64,000 nucleotides of DNA, taken from Microbulbifer harenosus (GTDB lineage: Bacteria > Pseudomonadota > Gammaproteobacteria > Pseudomonadales > Cellvibrionaceae). The stretch lies in contig NZ_VANI01000001.1 of the NCBI RefSeq assembly GCF_005771435.1, forward strand, positions 186,001 through 250,000, given 5' to 3'. Positions 54,230 through 62,617 of this stretch are shown in pieces; the first letter of the stretch is position 1, and every line of letters begins with the position of its first letter. A program made the translations under genes and the position numbers. The notes beneath the pieces are model-generated. The model was not told the DNA's origin and did no database searches. It worked only from the letters and a program-made list of their open reading frames with translations.

Positions 54230-54796
54230 ATGTCCGAGAAAAGTTTGCTTGATGAGATGCAGCAGGTTCAGCTGGCGATCGAGCTGATTGAATTAAATGC
54301 CCGGCTGCAGGTGCTGGAATCTGAAACCGACCTCAGCCGTGGACGCCTGATTCGCCTGTACAAAGAGGTACGGGGTATTTCTCCACCTAAGGGGATGCTG
54401 CCATTCTCTACGGATTGGTTCATCACCTGGATGCCCAACATCCACGCGTCGCTGTTTTACGGTATTTACCTGCACTTGACGCGGAATCAGGGCTGCGAGC
54501 GTATGGCAGGTTTCATCAAGGCCTACCGCCTCTACCTTGAACTGGCGGCGAGCGAGGATGAAGCTGAGCCAGTGCTCGGCCTGACCCGGGCCTGGACCCT
54601 TGTGCGCTTTTTTGAAAGCGGGCTGTTTGATCTCTCCACCTGTACCAGCTGCAAGGGGCGGTTTGTGAATCACGCCCATACTCCCAGCCACGACTATGTC
54701 TGTGGTATATGCCAGCCTCCGTCGCGGGCCGGGAAAACCCGTAAGCGCGCTAATACGCCAACCACAACACCGGATGAGAAAATTGAAGTCGCCTAG
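54230..54796 (+). CDS. flhC: flagellar master regulator subunit FlhC
   Basis: The 188-aa protein has [60 protein letters not shown] and the zinc site Cys138-x2-Cys141...Cys158-x2-Cys161 ([18 protein letters not shown]). It is the DNA-contacting subunit of FlhD4C2. A hairpin follows the stop, ending the flagellar locus. Confidence 0.96.
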   Translation: MSEKSLLDEMQQVQLAIELIELNARLQVLESETDLSRGRLIRLYKEVRGISPPKGMLPFSTDWFITWMPNIHASLFYGIYLHLTRNQGCERMAGFIKAYRLYLELAASEDEAEPVLGLTRAWTLVRFFESGLFDLSTCTSCKGRFVNHAHTPSHDYVCGICQPPSRAGKTRKRANTPTTTPDEKIEVA

Positions 54797-54823
54797 CGGC
54801 TTATGAATTGAGGCGTGCTGTTC

Positions 54824-54853
54824 GCTGCCACATCGGACTTTCGGTGTGGCAGC
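54824..54853 (+). terminator. probable terminator after flhC
   Basis: GCTGCCACA (54824-54832) pairs with TGTGGCAGC (54845-54853). The next T-run begins about 15 bases later. Stem strength is good but the T-run spacing is long. Confidence 0.6.
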
Positions 54854-55157
54854 GCCGTATTTCCCGCTTTTTTCCGTTCGTCTCGTTTTCTCTTCCCTCT
54901 CTCCCCTTTTCTTGCTTTTCGGGCCCCGATTTTTCCGGTGCCCGCTATTTTCTTTTCTATTCTTTCTGAATGATTTTCAAGTCGACTAATTTCGTGCCGA
55001 TAAAGAAAGAGAGGCGCAATAAATAATTTCCTGATAAGCGCTATTTGCGACGCAGGAGATGCGACTTGCGCCATCTCGCTTGGCCACACGGGTGTTTTTC
55101 GCGCTGGCGGATACACTGAAGGTGTTGGCTCTGATAGCAGGCCGGGAGATGCTAGCC
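54854..55157 (+). other. intergenic region with pyrimidine tract
   Basis: No supported gene. Positions about 54856-54966 are a long C/T-rich tract on the plus strand. The sigma-28 site at 54977-55003 follows, then a leader of about 150 bases. An ATG at 55059 could extend the next gene but has no spaced Shine-Dalgarno. Confidence 0.5.
54977..55003 (+). promoter_or_regulatory. sigma-28 (FliA) promoter upstream of the fimbrial chaperone genes
   Basis: TCAAGTCG, 11 bases, GCCGATAA (perfect -10). It points into the small secreted-protein gene and the fimbrial chaperone, not into a flagellar gene. Confidence 0.7.
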
Positions 55158-55490
55158 ATGCGGAATGAAAGATGGGCGCTTGGGGCAATATTGTTTATAG
55201 CGGGAAGCGGAATGTCGCCCTATAACTGGAGCGAGTCCAGTCTGTCTGCATCGGCGTCCATGAGGATCTCTCTTCAGGTGCCAACACAGGTCAGTCTGCG
55301 CCAGACGGAAGACCCCGCATTCGATGTGCTGTGCATGAAGCGGATGCCGGCGGCCTACTATCATATCTACGTCAGGGATATGGAGGCGCCAGTCAGCGCA
55401 GACTCAATCTTCATCAGCAAGCACCAGAGTGCCTGCTTTCCCGTATCGGCATCCAAGGCCGGGAAACTGGTATTCATTGTAGCGGAGTAG
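55158..55490 (+). CDS. small exported protein, unknown, next to fimbrial chaperone
   Basis: The 110-aa protein has a likely signal segment (MRNERWALGAILFIAGSGM) and a short beta-rich body (MRISLQVPTQVSLRQTEDPA, FDVLCMKRMPAAYYHIYVRD). Two cysteines in the body could pair. It matches no family I recognise. Its position 66 bases before the chaperone suggests a minor pilus or export role. ATG 55158 is chosen for the signal peptide; 55059 is an in-frame alternative. Confidence 0.6.
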   Translation: MRNERWALGAILFIAGSGMSPYNWSESSLSASASMRISLQVPTQVSLRQTEDPAFDVLCMKRMPAAYYHIYVRDMEAPVSADSIFISKHQSACFPVSASKAGKLVFIVAE

Positions 55491-55555
55491 CCGGTTTCCC
55501 AAAGGGAAAGCAACCGCTAGAATGTAGCGCTATTTCCCCATTTGCCACGATATTC

Positions 55556-56254
55556 ATGAAGAAGCTGTTGATCGTTCTGCTGTTGCTTGTGCAGCCCGCC
55601 GAGGCGGCAATGACGCTGGACAAGATAATCGTCTATCTCACAGATGCGCCGAATTCCCGTGACGATATCCTGATCAGCAATCCGGATGAAGCCCCGCTGT
55701 ACCTGGCGACCGAGATTTACCGCGTAGACAACCCGGGGTTGGAAAATGAAGCGCGGGTGCGTGTTACCGATCCCAAAGAGTTTCGCATCCTGGTCAACCC
55801 CGCCAAGGCAGTACTGGCACCGGGAACCCGCAAGCGATTCCGGATCATGTCTCTCGATACCGAGCTTGATCGGGAACGGGTATACCGCGTTACGTTCAAA
55901 CCGGTAGTAGGGGAAATCAAGAGCGATAAACCGGCGGTAAAAATTCTGGTCGCCTACCAGGCACTGGTCTTTGTTCAACCTGAGAATGGAAACTACGCCT
56001 TCCGCCTTGAGCGGAGAGACAACGCCCTGCAACTGACCAATACCGGAAACGTCAATGCGCAGGCCAGTAACATGGAGGTCTGTGCCTCAGAGATGTCGTG
56101 TACCCCGCTGGAATTCAGTGAGCGGGTATATCCCGGCGAGACCGTGAGTATATCCCTGCCGGAAAATGCCGCCGGGATCCGGGACGGTTTCCTCCGCTTC
56201 ACCGCCGTCAACAACAAGCAGTCCTCAACGGTCGACCTCCCACTGGCTCCGTGA
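55556..56254 (+). CDS. periplasmic fimbrial chaperone (CS1/alternate chaperone-usher type)
   Basis: The 232-aa protein has a signal peptide (KKLLIVLLLLVQPAEAAMTL) and PapD-like strands: DDILISNPDEAPLYLATEIY, AVLAPGTRKRFRIMSLDTEL, DRERVYRVTFKPVVGEI. It stabilises pilin subunits before they reach the usher. It is on the plus strand, convergent with its usher operon (stops 8 bases apart), an unusual split. It is probably transcribed with the small gene before it. Confidence 0.85.
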   Translation: MKKLLIVLLLLVQPAEAAMTLDKIIVYLTDAPNSRDDILISNPDEAPLYLATEIYRVDNPGLENEARVRVTDPKEFRILVNPAKAVLAPGTRKRFRIMSLDTELDRERVYRVTFKPVVGEIKSDKPAVKILVAYQALVFVQPENGNYAFRLERRDNALQLTNTGNVNAQASNMEVCASEMSCTPLEFSERVYPGETVSISLPENAAGIRDGFLRFTAVNNKQSSTVDLPLAP

Positions 56255-56261
56255 GCCTCAT

Positions 56262-57365
56262 TCACTCGGCCTCAACGGTCAGTGTCAATGTGTCCTGATA
56301 GCTGTGCGCCTGCAGGTTTTGCAGGCGGCTGGCGGGTATTGTCAGCTCCAGCAGCATATTTTCTTCGCTGCCTGAATTGCACTCCTGTTGCGCGTGCCCG
56401 CGCCAAGTGGTGGTGGTGAAGCTGCCTTCCTCAAGGTTCGTTCTTCTGCGCGGGCCGATCAGTGCCCACGCCCGCAGATCATATTCAACCGTCTGGTCGC
56501 CGCTGATTCCTTTCAACTGGAACGAAGCGTTTCCGTGGAGGCTGTCTGCTTTCAGGCGGAAATCGGCGGCGTCTGTGGTAAATACGCAGAACGTCTGGCT
56601 CGCCTGAATATCCTCGCCCACCGAAAGCAGGTGCATGTCCTCAAGGCCGCTGATACGAATTTGTGCCGGCTGGGAAACAGTCACGCCGAACGGCAGCGCC
56701 GGTTCCAGATTGGCTTTGCCGCCCGAGTCGGCACTGTGGCAGTCCGGCTCCTGCCAGTTCCCTTCGCACTGGTACAGTGAAAAATAGAAGTTTCCGCTGT
56801 ACTCGCCGGCGGCAAACTGGCCGCTCTGCGGTGTGATGCGTATTTCTACGGGAATCTGCTGACCGTTGGCCGCACCGGGAAATGCCTGGCTCTGGGCATT
56901 GGGCAAAAACTGGAATTCTGCCCCACTGGGCTTGTAGCGGAACCAGATATCCACGGGAACCGGACCAGAAGGGCCGGTAATGACAAAATTTTTGCCGGAG
57001 GGGTCGGTATCGCCGGCAAGCGCTACGGTGAAACTGCGCGCATCCGCGCAGGGTGCTGCCGTCCACTGGTTGCCGCCCCACCAGGCCCAGCAGCTGCGGA
57101 TGGAGAAGTCTTCAACAATCTCGCTGGCGCCATCGGCGGGCTCGATAAACTGGTCCAACCCGCAGACGCCGATAGCTTTATCGCCACTGGGTTCATCTGA
57201 AGGTGTCGTCACTTCGGCGCCGTCGGTACAGGGAAAGCGGTTGGTTGACGAATAGGCCTGCTGCGCGTGGGTCTGGTCGGTACAGAGTGACAGTAGCAAC
57301 AGCAATGCGATCAAAACCAGCGAATGGTTTTTTCCGCCGGCATAGTGGTGGTCAGTGCGAAGCAT
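56262..57365 (-). CDS. fimbrial tip adhesin (CooD/CblD-like)
   Basis: The 367-aa exported protein (signal HSLVLIALLLLLSLCTDQTHA) has an N-terminal Cys-rich adhesin part (CTDGAEVTT, CGLDQF, CWAWWGG, CADARSF) and a C-terminal pilin-like domain ending LQNLQAHSYQDTLTLTVEAE. That ending resembles the major subunit's YSDTLTVTVTVDN. Length matches tip proteins of CS1 and cable pili. It overlaps the usher by 14 bases and is last in the operon. Confidence 0.8.
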   Translation of the reverse strand: MLRTDHHYAGGKNHSLVLIALLLLLSLCTDQTHAQQAYSSTNRFPCTDGAEVTTPSDEPSGDKAIGVCGLDQFIEPADGASEIVEDFSIRSCWAWWGGNQWTAAPCADARSFTVALAGDTDPSGKNFVITGPSGPVPVDIWFRYKPSGAEFQFLPNAQSQAFPGAANGQQIPVEIRITPQSGQFAAGEYSGNFYFSLYQCEGNWQEPDCHSADSGGKANLEPALPFGVTVSQPAQIRISGLEDMHLLSVGEDIQASQTFCVFTTDAADFRLKADSLHGNASFQLKGISGDQTVEYDLRAWALIGPRRRTNLEEGSFTTTTWRGHAQQECNSGSEENMLLELTIPASRLQNLQAHSYQDTLTLTVEAE

Positions 57366-59844
57366 GGGCCACCTCTGAGAAACAGTAATCCCGGTTCAGC
57401 TCTATATCACCGAGATTGATCCAGTGTTCGCTGTGTACCTGTTGGCCGACGGCGATCTGGCAGTCGCCCCATTGCAGCGGCGGCGATGTGCGCGCGTTTG
57501 GGGGTAGGCGCAATTGCATCTGGAAAATTCCGAACTCATCCGTCACCGCGCGGCGGTCGCCGATTGAGATGCTCACGCCCGCAGCGGGATGGCCCTGCTT
57601 GAGTATTCTGCCCAGAACGAGCACCACGCTTTCAACTTCGTAGTCAGACCTGGTCACATTACCCGGGTAGAGGGTAATTTCTTCGGAGTGCTCCTCAAAA
57701 TCGTAAAACCCTTCGCCCAGTGGGCGCAGGGTGACATCGTAGGTGTTGAATGCCGGCAGGTTGATCGCCGATATCTTGTCGCCGCGTGCGTAGCCGCGGC
57801 GAATGCCATCTACCAGTACTTCAAAGTCTTGATCTTCGCTGCCTTTGATATCCACCAGAATGGCGCTGTCCAGGGCCGACTCGCCGCCCCACGCAAACGC
57901 GTGGCCGTCGCTCATCAGATTGGTGTTGAAGGTGCCGAGATAATTGAGCGAGCGGAGGTCATTGCGGGCGTCATTGTTCCAGTCGAAGGTTGCGCTGGCC
58001 TGGCCGCGCAGCCCGGCGGCGCGGCTGACGCTGCGCAGATACTGCTGGTCTTCCGACAGTTCGGCGGAAAACTGCTGATCCACTACCATCGACCAGCGGT
58101 CTCGATCATTCCATGAGCTACTCAAGCCCAGAAACGGGGTGGCGCCGGAATGGCTTTTTTCCACCCGTGAGCGGGCGCTGTGATGCCAGTTTTCGCCGCG
58201 GCATCGGAACTCGACAGTGGCGCGGGTAAAGGCGATACCGTCGGCGTCGCTGTGGGAAAGAAAGATATTTCCCTGCCAGAAACGATTGCTGAAAATACCG
58301 CGGCGGAATTCGAGCGTCTGTAGTCGATTGGCACCGCCCAGTTCCGAGTCCAATACAAAACCGCTGTCATTGACCGACAGAGCACGGCTTCTTTCCGTAT
58401 AGCGCAAACTCAACTGGCCACCGAGCAGTGGTGTGCTGATATTGGCGGAGCGGTTGCTGTAGCCGCTGTTGAGCAGCGAAAAATCCCGATTGGCCGGGCT
58501 TGATGCATCGTTGAGGCGCGTATCGCTAACGCCGAGCGTGAAATACGGCGTCTTCAGGCTGCCATAGAGTCGATGGCCGTTGCGCCCCTCTGCATGCAGA
58601 AGGCTCGGGGAAACTTCCAGCCAGGGCAGTATCCAGCGCCCCCCCAGTTCCAGGGCGGATTCCTCGCCGGTGGCGGCCAGGTTAGTGAAAATACCGAAAT
58701 TGTTGCTGAGTCTGCGGGCCGTACCGGCCTGTACAAAATATTCGTCGTGCCGGTCCGGCAGTGTGCTGCTTGGGTTTATCTCCGCCGGGGTACCGGCCTG
58801 CAGGCTCCACTGCCATTCACCCAGCGCAGGCAGCTGGGTGTCTTTGGTAAAAAATTCCCGGTACTCATTGATGATACGCCCGCCTTCATCGTAAGTGCGG
58901 ACTTCGATTTCATAGGCACCGTCGGGGAACGTTGTGGTGTCTATCAGTTGGTTGCCGGCTTCGAGCAGGGCGCTATAGATCAGGCCGCCGTCTCGCAATA
59001 TTTCCAATCTCCCGCGGATCGGCATGTTCACTTCCACCGGTGAACCCAGGCGGTACTCGCGGTCGACCCGGCTGTTGTCGCTGCTGCGATATTCAACACC
59101 GTACAGATAGGGAGCGCTTACAAATGCGCCAAAGCCGGAATAGGGCTGCAGCAGGCCGACGGAGTAGGCGCGGCCCCGGTAGTCCCGCGTCCAATGCAGG
59201 CGATAGAGTTGCGTGCTACCGGCATTGTTCAGGGTCCAGTGGCCGTGGAGCCCGCTCTCCCCGAAACTGACAATGGTCTGCCCGTAAAGCGCGGCGGTGT
59301 GTGCACTGCTTTTGCCTTCCACACCTGACCAGGCGCCACTCAGATTTTGCAGCACGGAGAACCCGGCGCGGGCGTCCGGCAGATAGGGATCCTTGATGGC
59401 CGCCTGTTGCGGCAACAGCGCCGGTGAGAAAAATACATCGACCCGAAAGCGGGATTCGTCGTAGATAATTCCCAGTTCCTCGGGCTGCAGAACCCCGCAG
59501 TCCTGTTGTTGCCGGGTGTAACAGACTTTGGAGGAGTGGCGCGCGAGGGGGTGCGAAAGGAGTGTGAGCACGCGCTCGGGCTGTAGCGTCTCCGGCAACA
59601 GGTTCGCCGTGGCGTGCGGGTCGCGGAAGGTCACGTCCTCAAGGGTAACCGTCACGGGAACGCTGCCCACAAAGCGTCCTCCGAAATAGAGATCGGCAAC
59701 CAGCTCCTGTGCATCGGTAAACTCAGAGAAACCCGCGGGTGTACCGGTTTCCAGCACAAACGCGGTCGCGGCCGCGGCGAGCGAGTCGGCGGCAGCCAGT
59801 ATGCCCGTACACAGTGAACACGCGGCGACTGCCCAGCGAAGCAT
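57352..59844 (-). CDS. outer-membrane fimbrial usher (CS1/TcfC-type)
   Basis: The 830-aa protein has a signal peptide and an N-terminal domain (DAQELVADLYFGGRFVGSVP), a long beta-barrel (YRLHWTRDYRGRAYSVGLLQ, LRYTERSRALSV), and a CS1-type C-terminal domain (VESVVLVLGRILKQGHPAAG, VSISIGDRRAVTDEFGIFQM). It exports and assembles the fimbria. The architecture is of the alpha/alternate usher clade rather than the PapC clade. It follows the pilin after a hairpin. Confidence 0.88.
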   Translation of the reverse strand: MLRWAVAACSLCTGILAAADSLAAAATAFVLETGTPAGFSEFTDAQELVADLYFGGRFVGSVPVTVTLEDVTFRDPHATANLLPETLQPERVLTLLSHPLARHSSKVCYTRQQQDCGVLQPEELGIIYDESRFRVDVFFSPALLPQQAAIKDPYLPDARAGFSVLQNLSGAWSGVEGKSSAHTAALYGQTIVSFGESGLHGHWTLNNAGSTQLYRLHWTRDYRGRAYSVGLLQPYSGFGAFVSAPYLYGVEYRSSDNSRVDREYRLGSPVEVNMPIRGRLEILRDGGLIYSALLEAGNQLIDTTTFPDGAYEIEVRTYDEGGRIINEYREFFTKDTQLPALGEWQWSLQAGTPAEINPSSTLPDRHDEYFVQAGTARRLSNNFGIFTNLAATGEESALELGGRWILPWLEVSPSLLHAEGRNGHRLYGSLKTPYFTLGVSDTRLNDASSPANRDFSLLNSGYSNRSANISTPLLGGQLSLRYTERSRALSVNDSGFVLDSELGGANRLQTLEFRRGIFSNRFWQGNIFLSHSDADGIAFTRATVEFRCRGENWHHSARSRVEKSHSGATPFLGLSSSWNDRDRWSMVVDQQFSAELSEDQQYLRSVSRAAGLRGQASATFDWNNDARNDLRSLNYLGTFNTNLMSDGHAFAWGGESALDSAILVDIKGSEDQDFEVLVDGIRRGYARGDKISAINLPAFNTYDVTLRPLGEGFYDFEEHSEEITLYPGNVTRSDYEVESVVLVLGRILKQGHPAAGVSISIGDRRAVTDEFGIFQMQLRLPPNARTSPPLQWGDCQIAVGQQVHSEHWINLGDIELNRDYCFSEVAHASH

Positions 59845-59861
59845 AGAAAGAATCAGATGGC

Positions 59862-59885
59862 TCCCGGCAGCGGATGCCGCCGGGA
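59862..59885 (-). promoter_or_regulatory. hairpin between pilin and usher genes
   Basis: TCCCGGC and GCCGGGA pair around a 10-base loop in the 55-base gap. There is no T-run. Such hairpins in fimbrial operons protect the abundant pilin message and reduce usher read-through; that role is inferred. Confidence 0.6.
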
Positions 59886-59899
59886 ATCAGTCGATGCGA

Positions 59900-60457
59900 T
59901 CAGTTGTCAACGGTAACGGTGACAGTCAGGGTGTCGCTGTAATCGGCTGCCTGGGTGGCCGCTTCCCACTCGGAGGAGGGGATGGTCACGAAGAGCTTGG
60001 CGTTGTCAGTGCCACAGCCGAGGTCGCCATTTTTCGCGTACTGGCTACTCACATCGCCGTTGCTGTCGGCACTGGCCGCCGGGGTTGTGGCGCCAACGCT
60101 GTCAGCAAACCCAACCTGGTAGGCGATCTGATCGGCGCCACTTTCCAGCTCAAAAGGTGCATCGGTGGCCGTACCGCTACCGGTGCTGCCGTTCAGGCTG
60201 CTGAAGGCAATGGTGTACTCGTTGAAGCCGAGGCCGCCCACGCAGAAGGATTCGGAGCCCACAATGTCGCTGCCCGGAGCGGTGTTCTCCAGGGAGAGGC
60301 TCATGTCGTTGAAGTTCTTGGCAACAATGCTGGTGTTCACATCGAGGGTGATGCCAACAGTGCCAGTTGAGGTGCTGTCACCGACGTTGCCCTGAGTCGC
60401 GGCCAGAGCACCGGTGCTCGCGAGTAGGGCTATGAGTGCGGAAATGCCTTTTTTCAT
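59900..60457 (-). CDS. major fimbrial subunit (CS1/cable type)
   Basis: The 185-aa pilin has a signal peptide (MKKGISALIALLASTGALAA) and a Thr/Ser/Gly/Asp-rich beta sandwich: GTVGITLDVNTSIVAKNFND, two Cys (FCVGGLGF and DLGCGTDN) able to pair, and the terminal strand DYSDTLTVTVTVDN. It is first in the pilin-usher-tip operon. The leader of about 100 bases holds a GGGCTCGAGCCC palindrome. Confidence 0.85.
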   Translation of the reverse strand: MKKGISALIALLASTGALAATQGNVGDSTSTGTVGITLDVNTSIVAKNFNDMSLSLENTAPGSDIVGSESFCVGGLGFNEYTIAFSSLNGSTGSGTATDAPFELESGADQIAYQVGFADSVGATTPAASADSNGDVSSQYAKNGDLGCGTDNAKLFVTIPSSEWEAATQAADYSDTLTVTVTVDN

Positions 60458-60577
60458 TTTGGGTGTCCCCTACGAAATCTTGTAGTGTTGTTGTCGGGCT
60501 CGAGCCCAGGCGCCGACTACCGCAGGTTGGCGTTAGTTCCTCCAACTATGCCGGCATCGGCGCGATCATACGGTTTT

Positions 60578-60593
60578 TGTGATAGCAGTCACG
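60578..60593 (-). promoter_or_regulatory. CRP-like site at the fimbrial promoter
   Basis: TGTGA-TAGCAG-TCACG has one mismatch to TGTGA-N6-TCACA. It is 120 bases before the pilin ATG and next to a TATGAT -10 candidate, closer than a standard class II site. Repression or another start site is possible. Confidence 0.5.
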
Positions 60594-60711
60594 CAAATTT
60601 TGAGAAATATTGCTTGTTTTTTGTGGTTAGTTCATTGGGGCGGGTTATACAGGTTTGAGTGGCGTTTGATTCAACTTTTCGAGCCCACTGGGCGCTCTGG
60701 GGCGGTGGCGA

Positions 60712-60717
60712 TATAAT
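60712..60717 (+). promoter_or_regulatory. gltX sigma-70 -10 box
   Basis: A perfect TATAAT within GCGATATAATGCC, 50 bases before the gltX ATG. No good -35 is seen at the expected distance, so activity is assumed from the -10 and context. Confidence 0.5.
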
Positions 60718-60767
60718 GCCGCTCCTTTTTTTCTCATCCCTTTGTCCACCCAGAATCCAGGTTTCCA

Positions 60768-62243
60768 ATGACCGTAAGAACCCGTATTGCTCCTTCCCCC
60801 ACCGGTGATCCCCACGTAGGTACTGCCTATATCGCCCTGTTCAACCAGTGCTTTGCCCAGGCCCAGGGTGGCCAGTTCATCCTGCGTATCGAAGACACCG
60901 ACCAGGTGCGCAGCACCCCCGAGTCCGAACAGGCAATCCTCGACAGCCTGCGCTGGCTGGGGCTCGACTGGGCCGAAGGTCCGGACGTGGGTGGTCCGCA
61001 CGGTCCGTACCGCCAGAGTGAACGCGGCGACATATATAAGAAGCACTGCAACGATCTGGTGGCCAAAGGCCATGCCTTCCACTGCTACCGCACCGCGGAC
61101 GAACTGGAGCAGCTGCGCGCGCAGTTGCAGGAAGCCGGTCGGGTAACCTTGAAGCCGAGCGACCTCGCGCTGCCCGCGGAAGAGGTGGAGAGGCGCAAGG
61201 CCGCAGGAGAGCCCTATGTGGTGCGCATGAATGTGCCGGAATCCGGCACCTGCGTGATCGAAGACCTGCTGCGTGGCACCATCGAGATCGACTGGGCCCA
61301 GGTGGATGCCCAGGTGCTGCTCAAGTCCGATGGTATGCCCACGTACCACCTGGCCAACGTGGTGGACGACCATTTGATGGAAATCACCCACGTACTGCGC
61401 GGTGAGGAGTGGATCAACTCCGCGCCCAAGCACAAACTGCTGTACGAGTACTTCGGTTGGGAAATGCCGGTGCTGTGTCACCTGCCGCTGCTGCGCAACC
61501 CGGATAAGACCAAATTGTCCAAGCGCAAGAACCCCACCTCCATCCTTTACTACCAGCGTGCCGGCTACATGCCCGAGGCTCTACTGAACTACCTCGGCCG
61601 CATGGGTTGGTCCATGCCGGACGAGCGCGAAAAGTTCACCCTTGACGAGATGCGAGCGCACTTCGATATCAAGCGGGTGTCACTGGGCGGCCCGGTGTTC
61701 GATGTGGAGAAGCTGAGCTGGCTGAACGGCCTGTGGATTCGCGAGCTGGAAGACACACAGCTGGCCGACCGCCTGCAGAACTGGCTGCTGAACCGCGACA
61801 ACCTGATGAAGGTCCTGCCCCACGCCAAGGGCCGCATGGAGACCTTCGGTGATTTCGCGCCGCTGGTCAGTTTTCTTGCGGCTGGCAAGCTGGACCTGAG
61901 TGAAGCGAGCTTCGCCAGCGGCAGCAAGCTGGAGCTGGAGGAGCAGAAACGCCTGGTGCAATTCGCCCTGTGGCGTCTGGAGGCCCTGCGCAGCTGGAGC
62001 AAAGACAATATTTTTGCCGCGATGAAAGAACTGTCCGCGCAGATGGAGATCAAACTCAAGGACTTTAACGCGCCGTTGTTTGTCGCCATCAGCGGTACCA
62101 CCGCGTCTTTCTCCGTAATGGACGCCATGGACCTGCTGGGCCCCGACCTCAGCCGCGCGCGCCTGCGCCAGGCCATCGAGGTACTGGGCGGTGCCGGTAA
62201 AAAGGTATTGAAGCGCTGGGAAAAAGAGTACGCCTCCCTGTAG
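60768..62243 (+). CDS. gltX: glutamyl-tRNA synthetase
   Basis: The 491-aa class I synthetase charges tRNA-Glu. It has the HIGH-type motif [14 protein letters not shown] at the N-terminus, FILRIEDTD, the GluRS insert region ([40 protein letters not shown]) and KMSKS-type KLSKRKNP. The C-terminal anticodon-binding domain is full length. Its stop codon lies within the first copy of a REP repeat. Confidence 0.97.
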   Translation: MTVRTRIAPSPTGDPHVGTAYIALFNQCFAQAQGGQFILRIEDTDQVRSTPESEQAILDSLRWLGLDWAEGPDVGGPHGPYRQSERGDIYKKHCNDLVAKGHAFHCYRTADELEQLRAQLQEAGRVTLKPSDLALPAEEVERRKAAGEPYVVRMNVPESGTCVIEDLLRGTIEIDWAQVDAQVLLKSDGMPTYHLANVVDDHLMEITHVLRGEEWINSAPKHKLLYEYFGWEMPVLCHLPLLRNPDKTKLSKRKNPTSILYYQRAGYMPEALLNYLGRMGWSMPDEREKFTLDEMRAHFDIKRVSLGGPVFDVEKLSWLNGLWIRELEDTQLADRLQNWLLNRDNLMKVLPHAKGRMETFGDFAPLVSFLAAGKLDLSEASFASGSKLELEEQKRLVQFALWRLEALRSWSKDNIFAAMKELSAQMEIKLKDFNAPLFVAISGTTASFSVMDAMDLLGPDLSRARLRQAIEVLGGAGKKVLKRWEKEYASL

Positions 62244-62401
62244 GAGCCTGCCTGCAGGCGAACCTCGGCCGATGCTGATCGCACCCTGTGTAGGAGCCCG
62301 CCTGCAGGCGAACACCGATCGCACCCTGTGTAGGAGCCTGCTTGCAGGCGAACACCGAACACCGAACTCCGGAAAGTTCGCTTGCAAGGCAAGCTCCTAC
62401 A
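62239..62401. repeat. REP array between gltX and galU
   Basis: Three direct copies of a unit starting TGTAGGAGCC and ending CAGGCGAAC begin at 62239, 62289 and 62329 (periods 50 and 40). The spacer ATCGCACCCTG repeats with them. An inverted, more diverged copy spans about 62377-62401, so the ends can pair. The first copy overlaps the gltX stop. The same unit occurs between flgL and fliR. Confidence 0.9.
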
Positions 62402-62617
62402 GAGCCAATCACCGATGCCGTCCCACATCACTCTCGGCTGGCACTTATTTTGCTGTAGAAATCTTGAGCGATTGTCTGTACAAAAAACAAAGCCGCCAGC
62501 CGAATCAGGCAGTCACCTGCCTCTGTGTGACATTTGTCACAATTCACATGTAGAATTCGGCGCAGTTTGGATTAATGGATTAACCCGGAAGTAACAATAA
62601 GGAAATAAGGAAAAAAT
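62402..62617 (+). other. galU upstream region
   Basis: About 216 bases without a gene. The base composition becomes AT-rich toward galU. A TTTGTCACAATTCACATG stretch near 62529-62546 and TAAGGAAATAAGGAAAAAAT just before the galU ATG (two Shine-Dalgarno-like AAGGAA) are the only features seen. No clear promoter is called. Confidence 0.5.

Larger units (their letters stand above)
60458..60767. other. divergent pilin/gltX promoter region
   Basis: No gene. It contains the GGGCTCGAGCCC palindrome (60496-60507) in the pilin leader, a minus-strand TATGAT box (60565-60570), the CRP-like site at 60578-60593, AT-rich DNA, and the gltX -10 TATAAT at 60712-60717. A poly-T tract (60724-60731) lies in the gltX leader. 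Confidence 0.6.

Noticed and set aside
60540-60570. Possible sigma-28 promoter of the pilin (GCCGATGC on the minus strand)
   Set aside because: The -10 half matches, but the bases 11 upstream (ACAAAAAC) do not resemble TAAAG.
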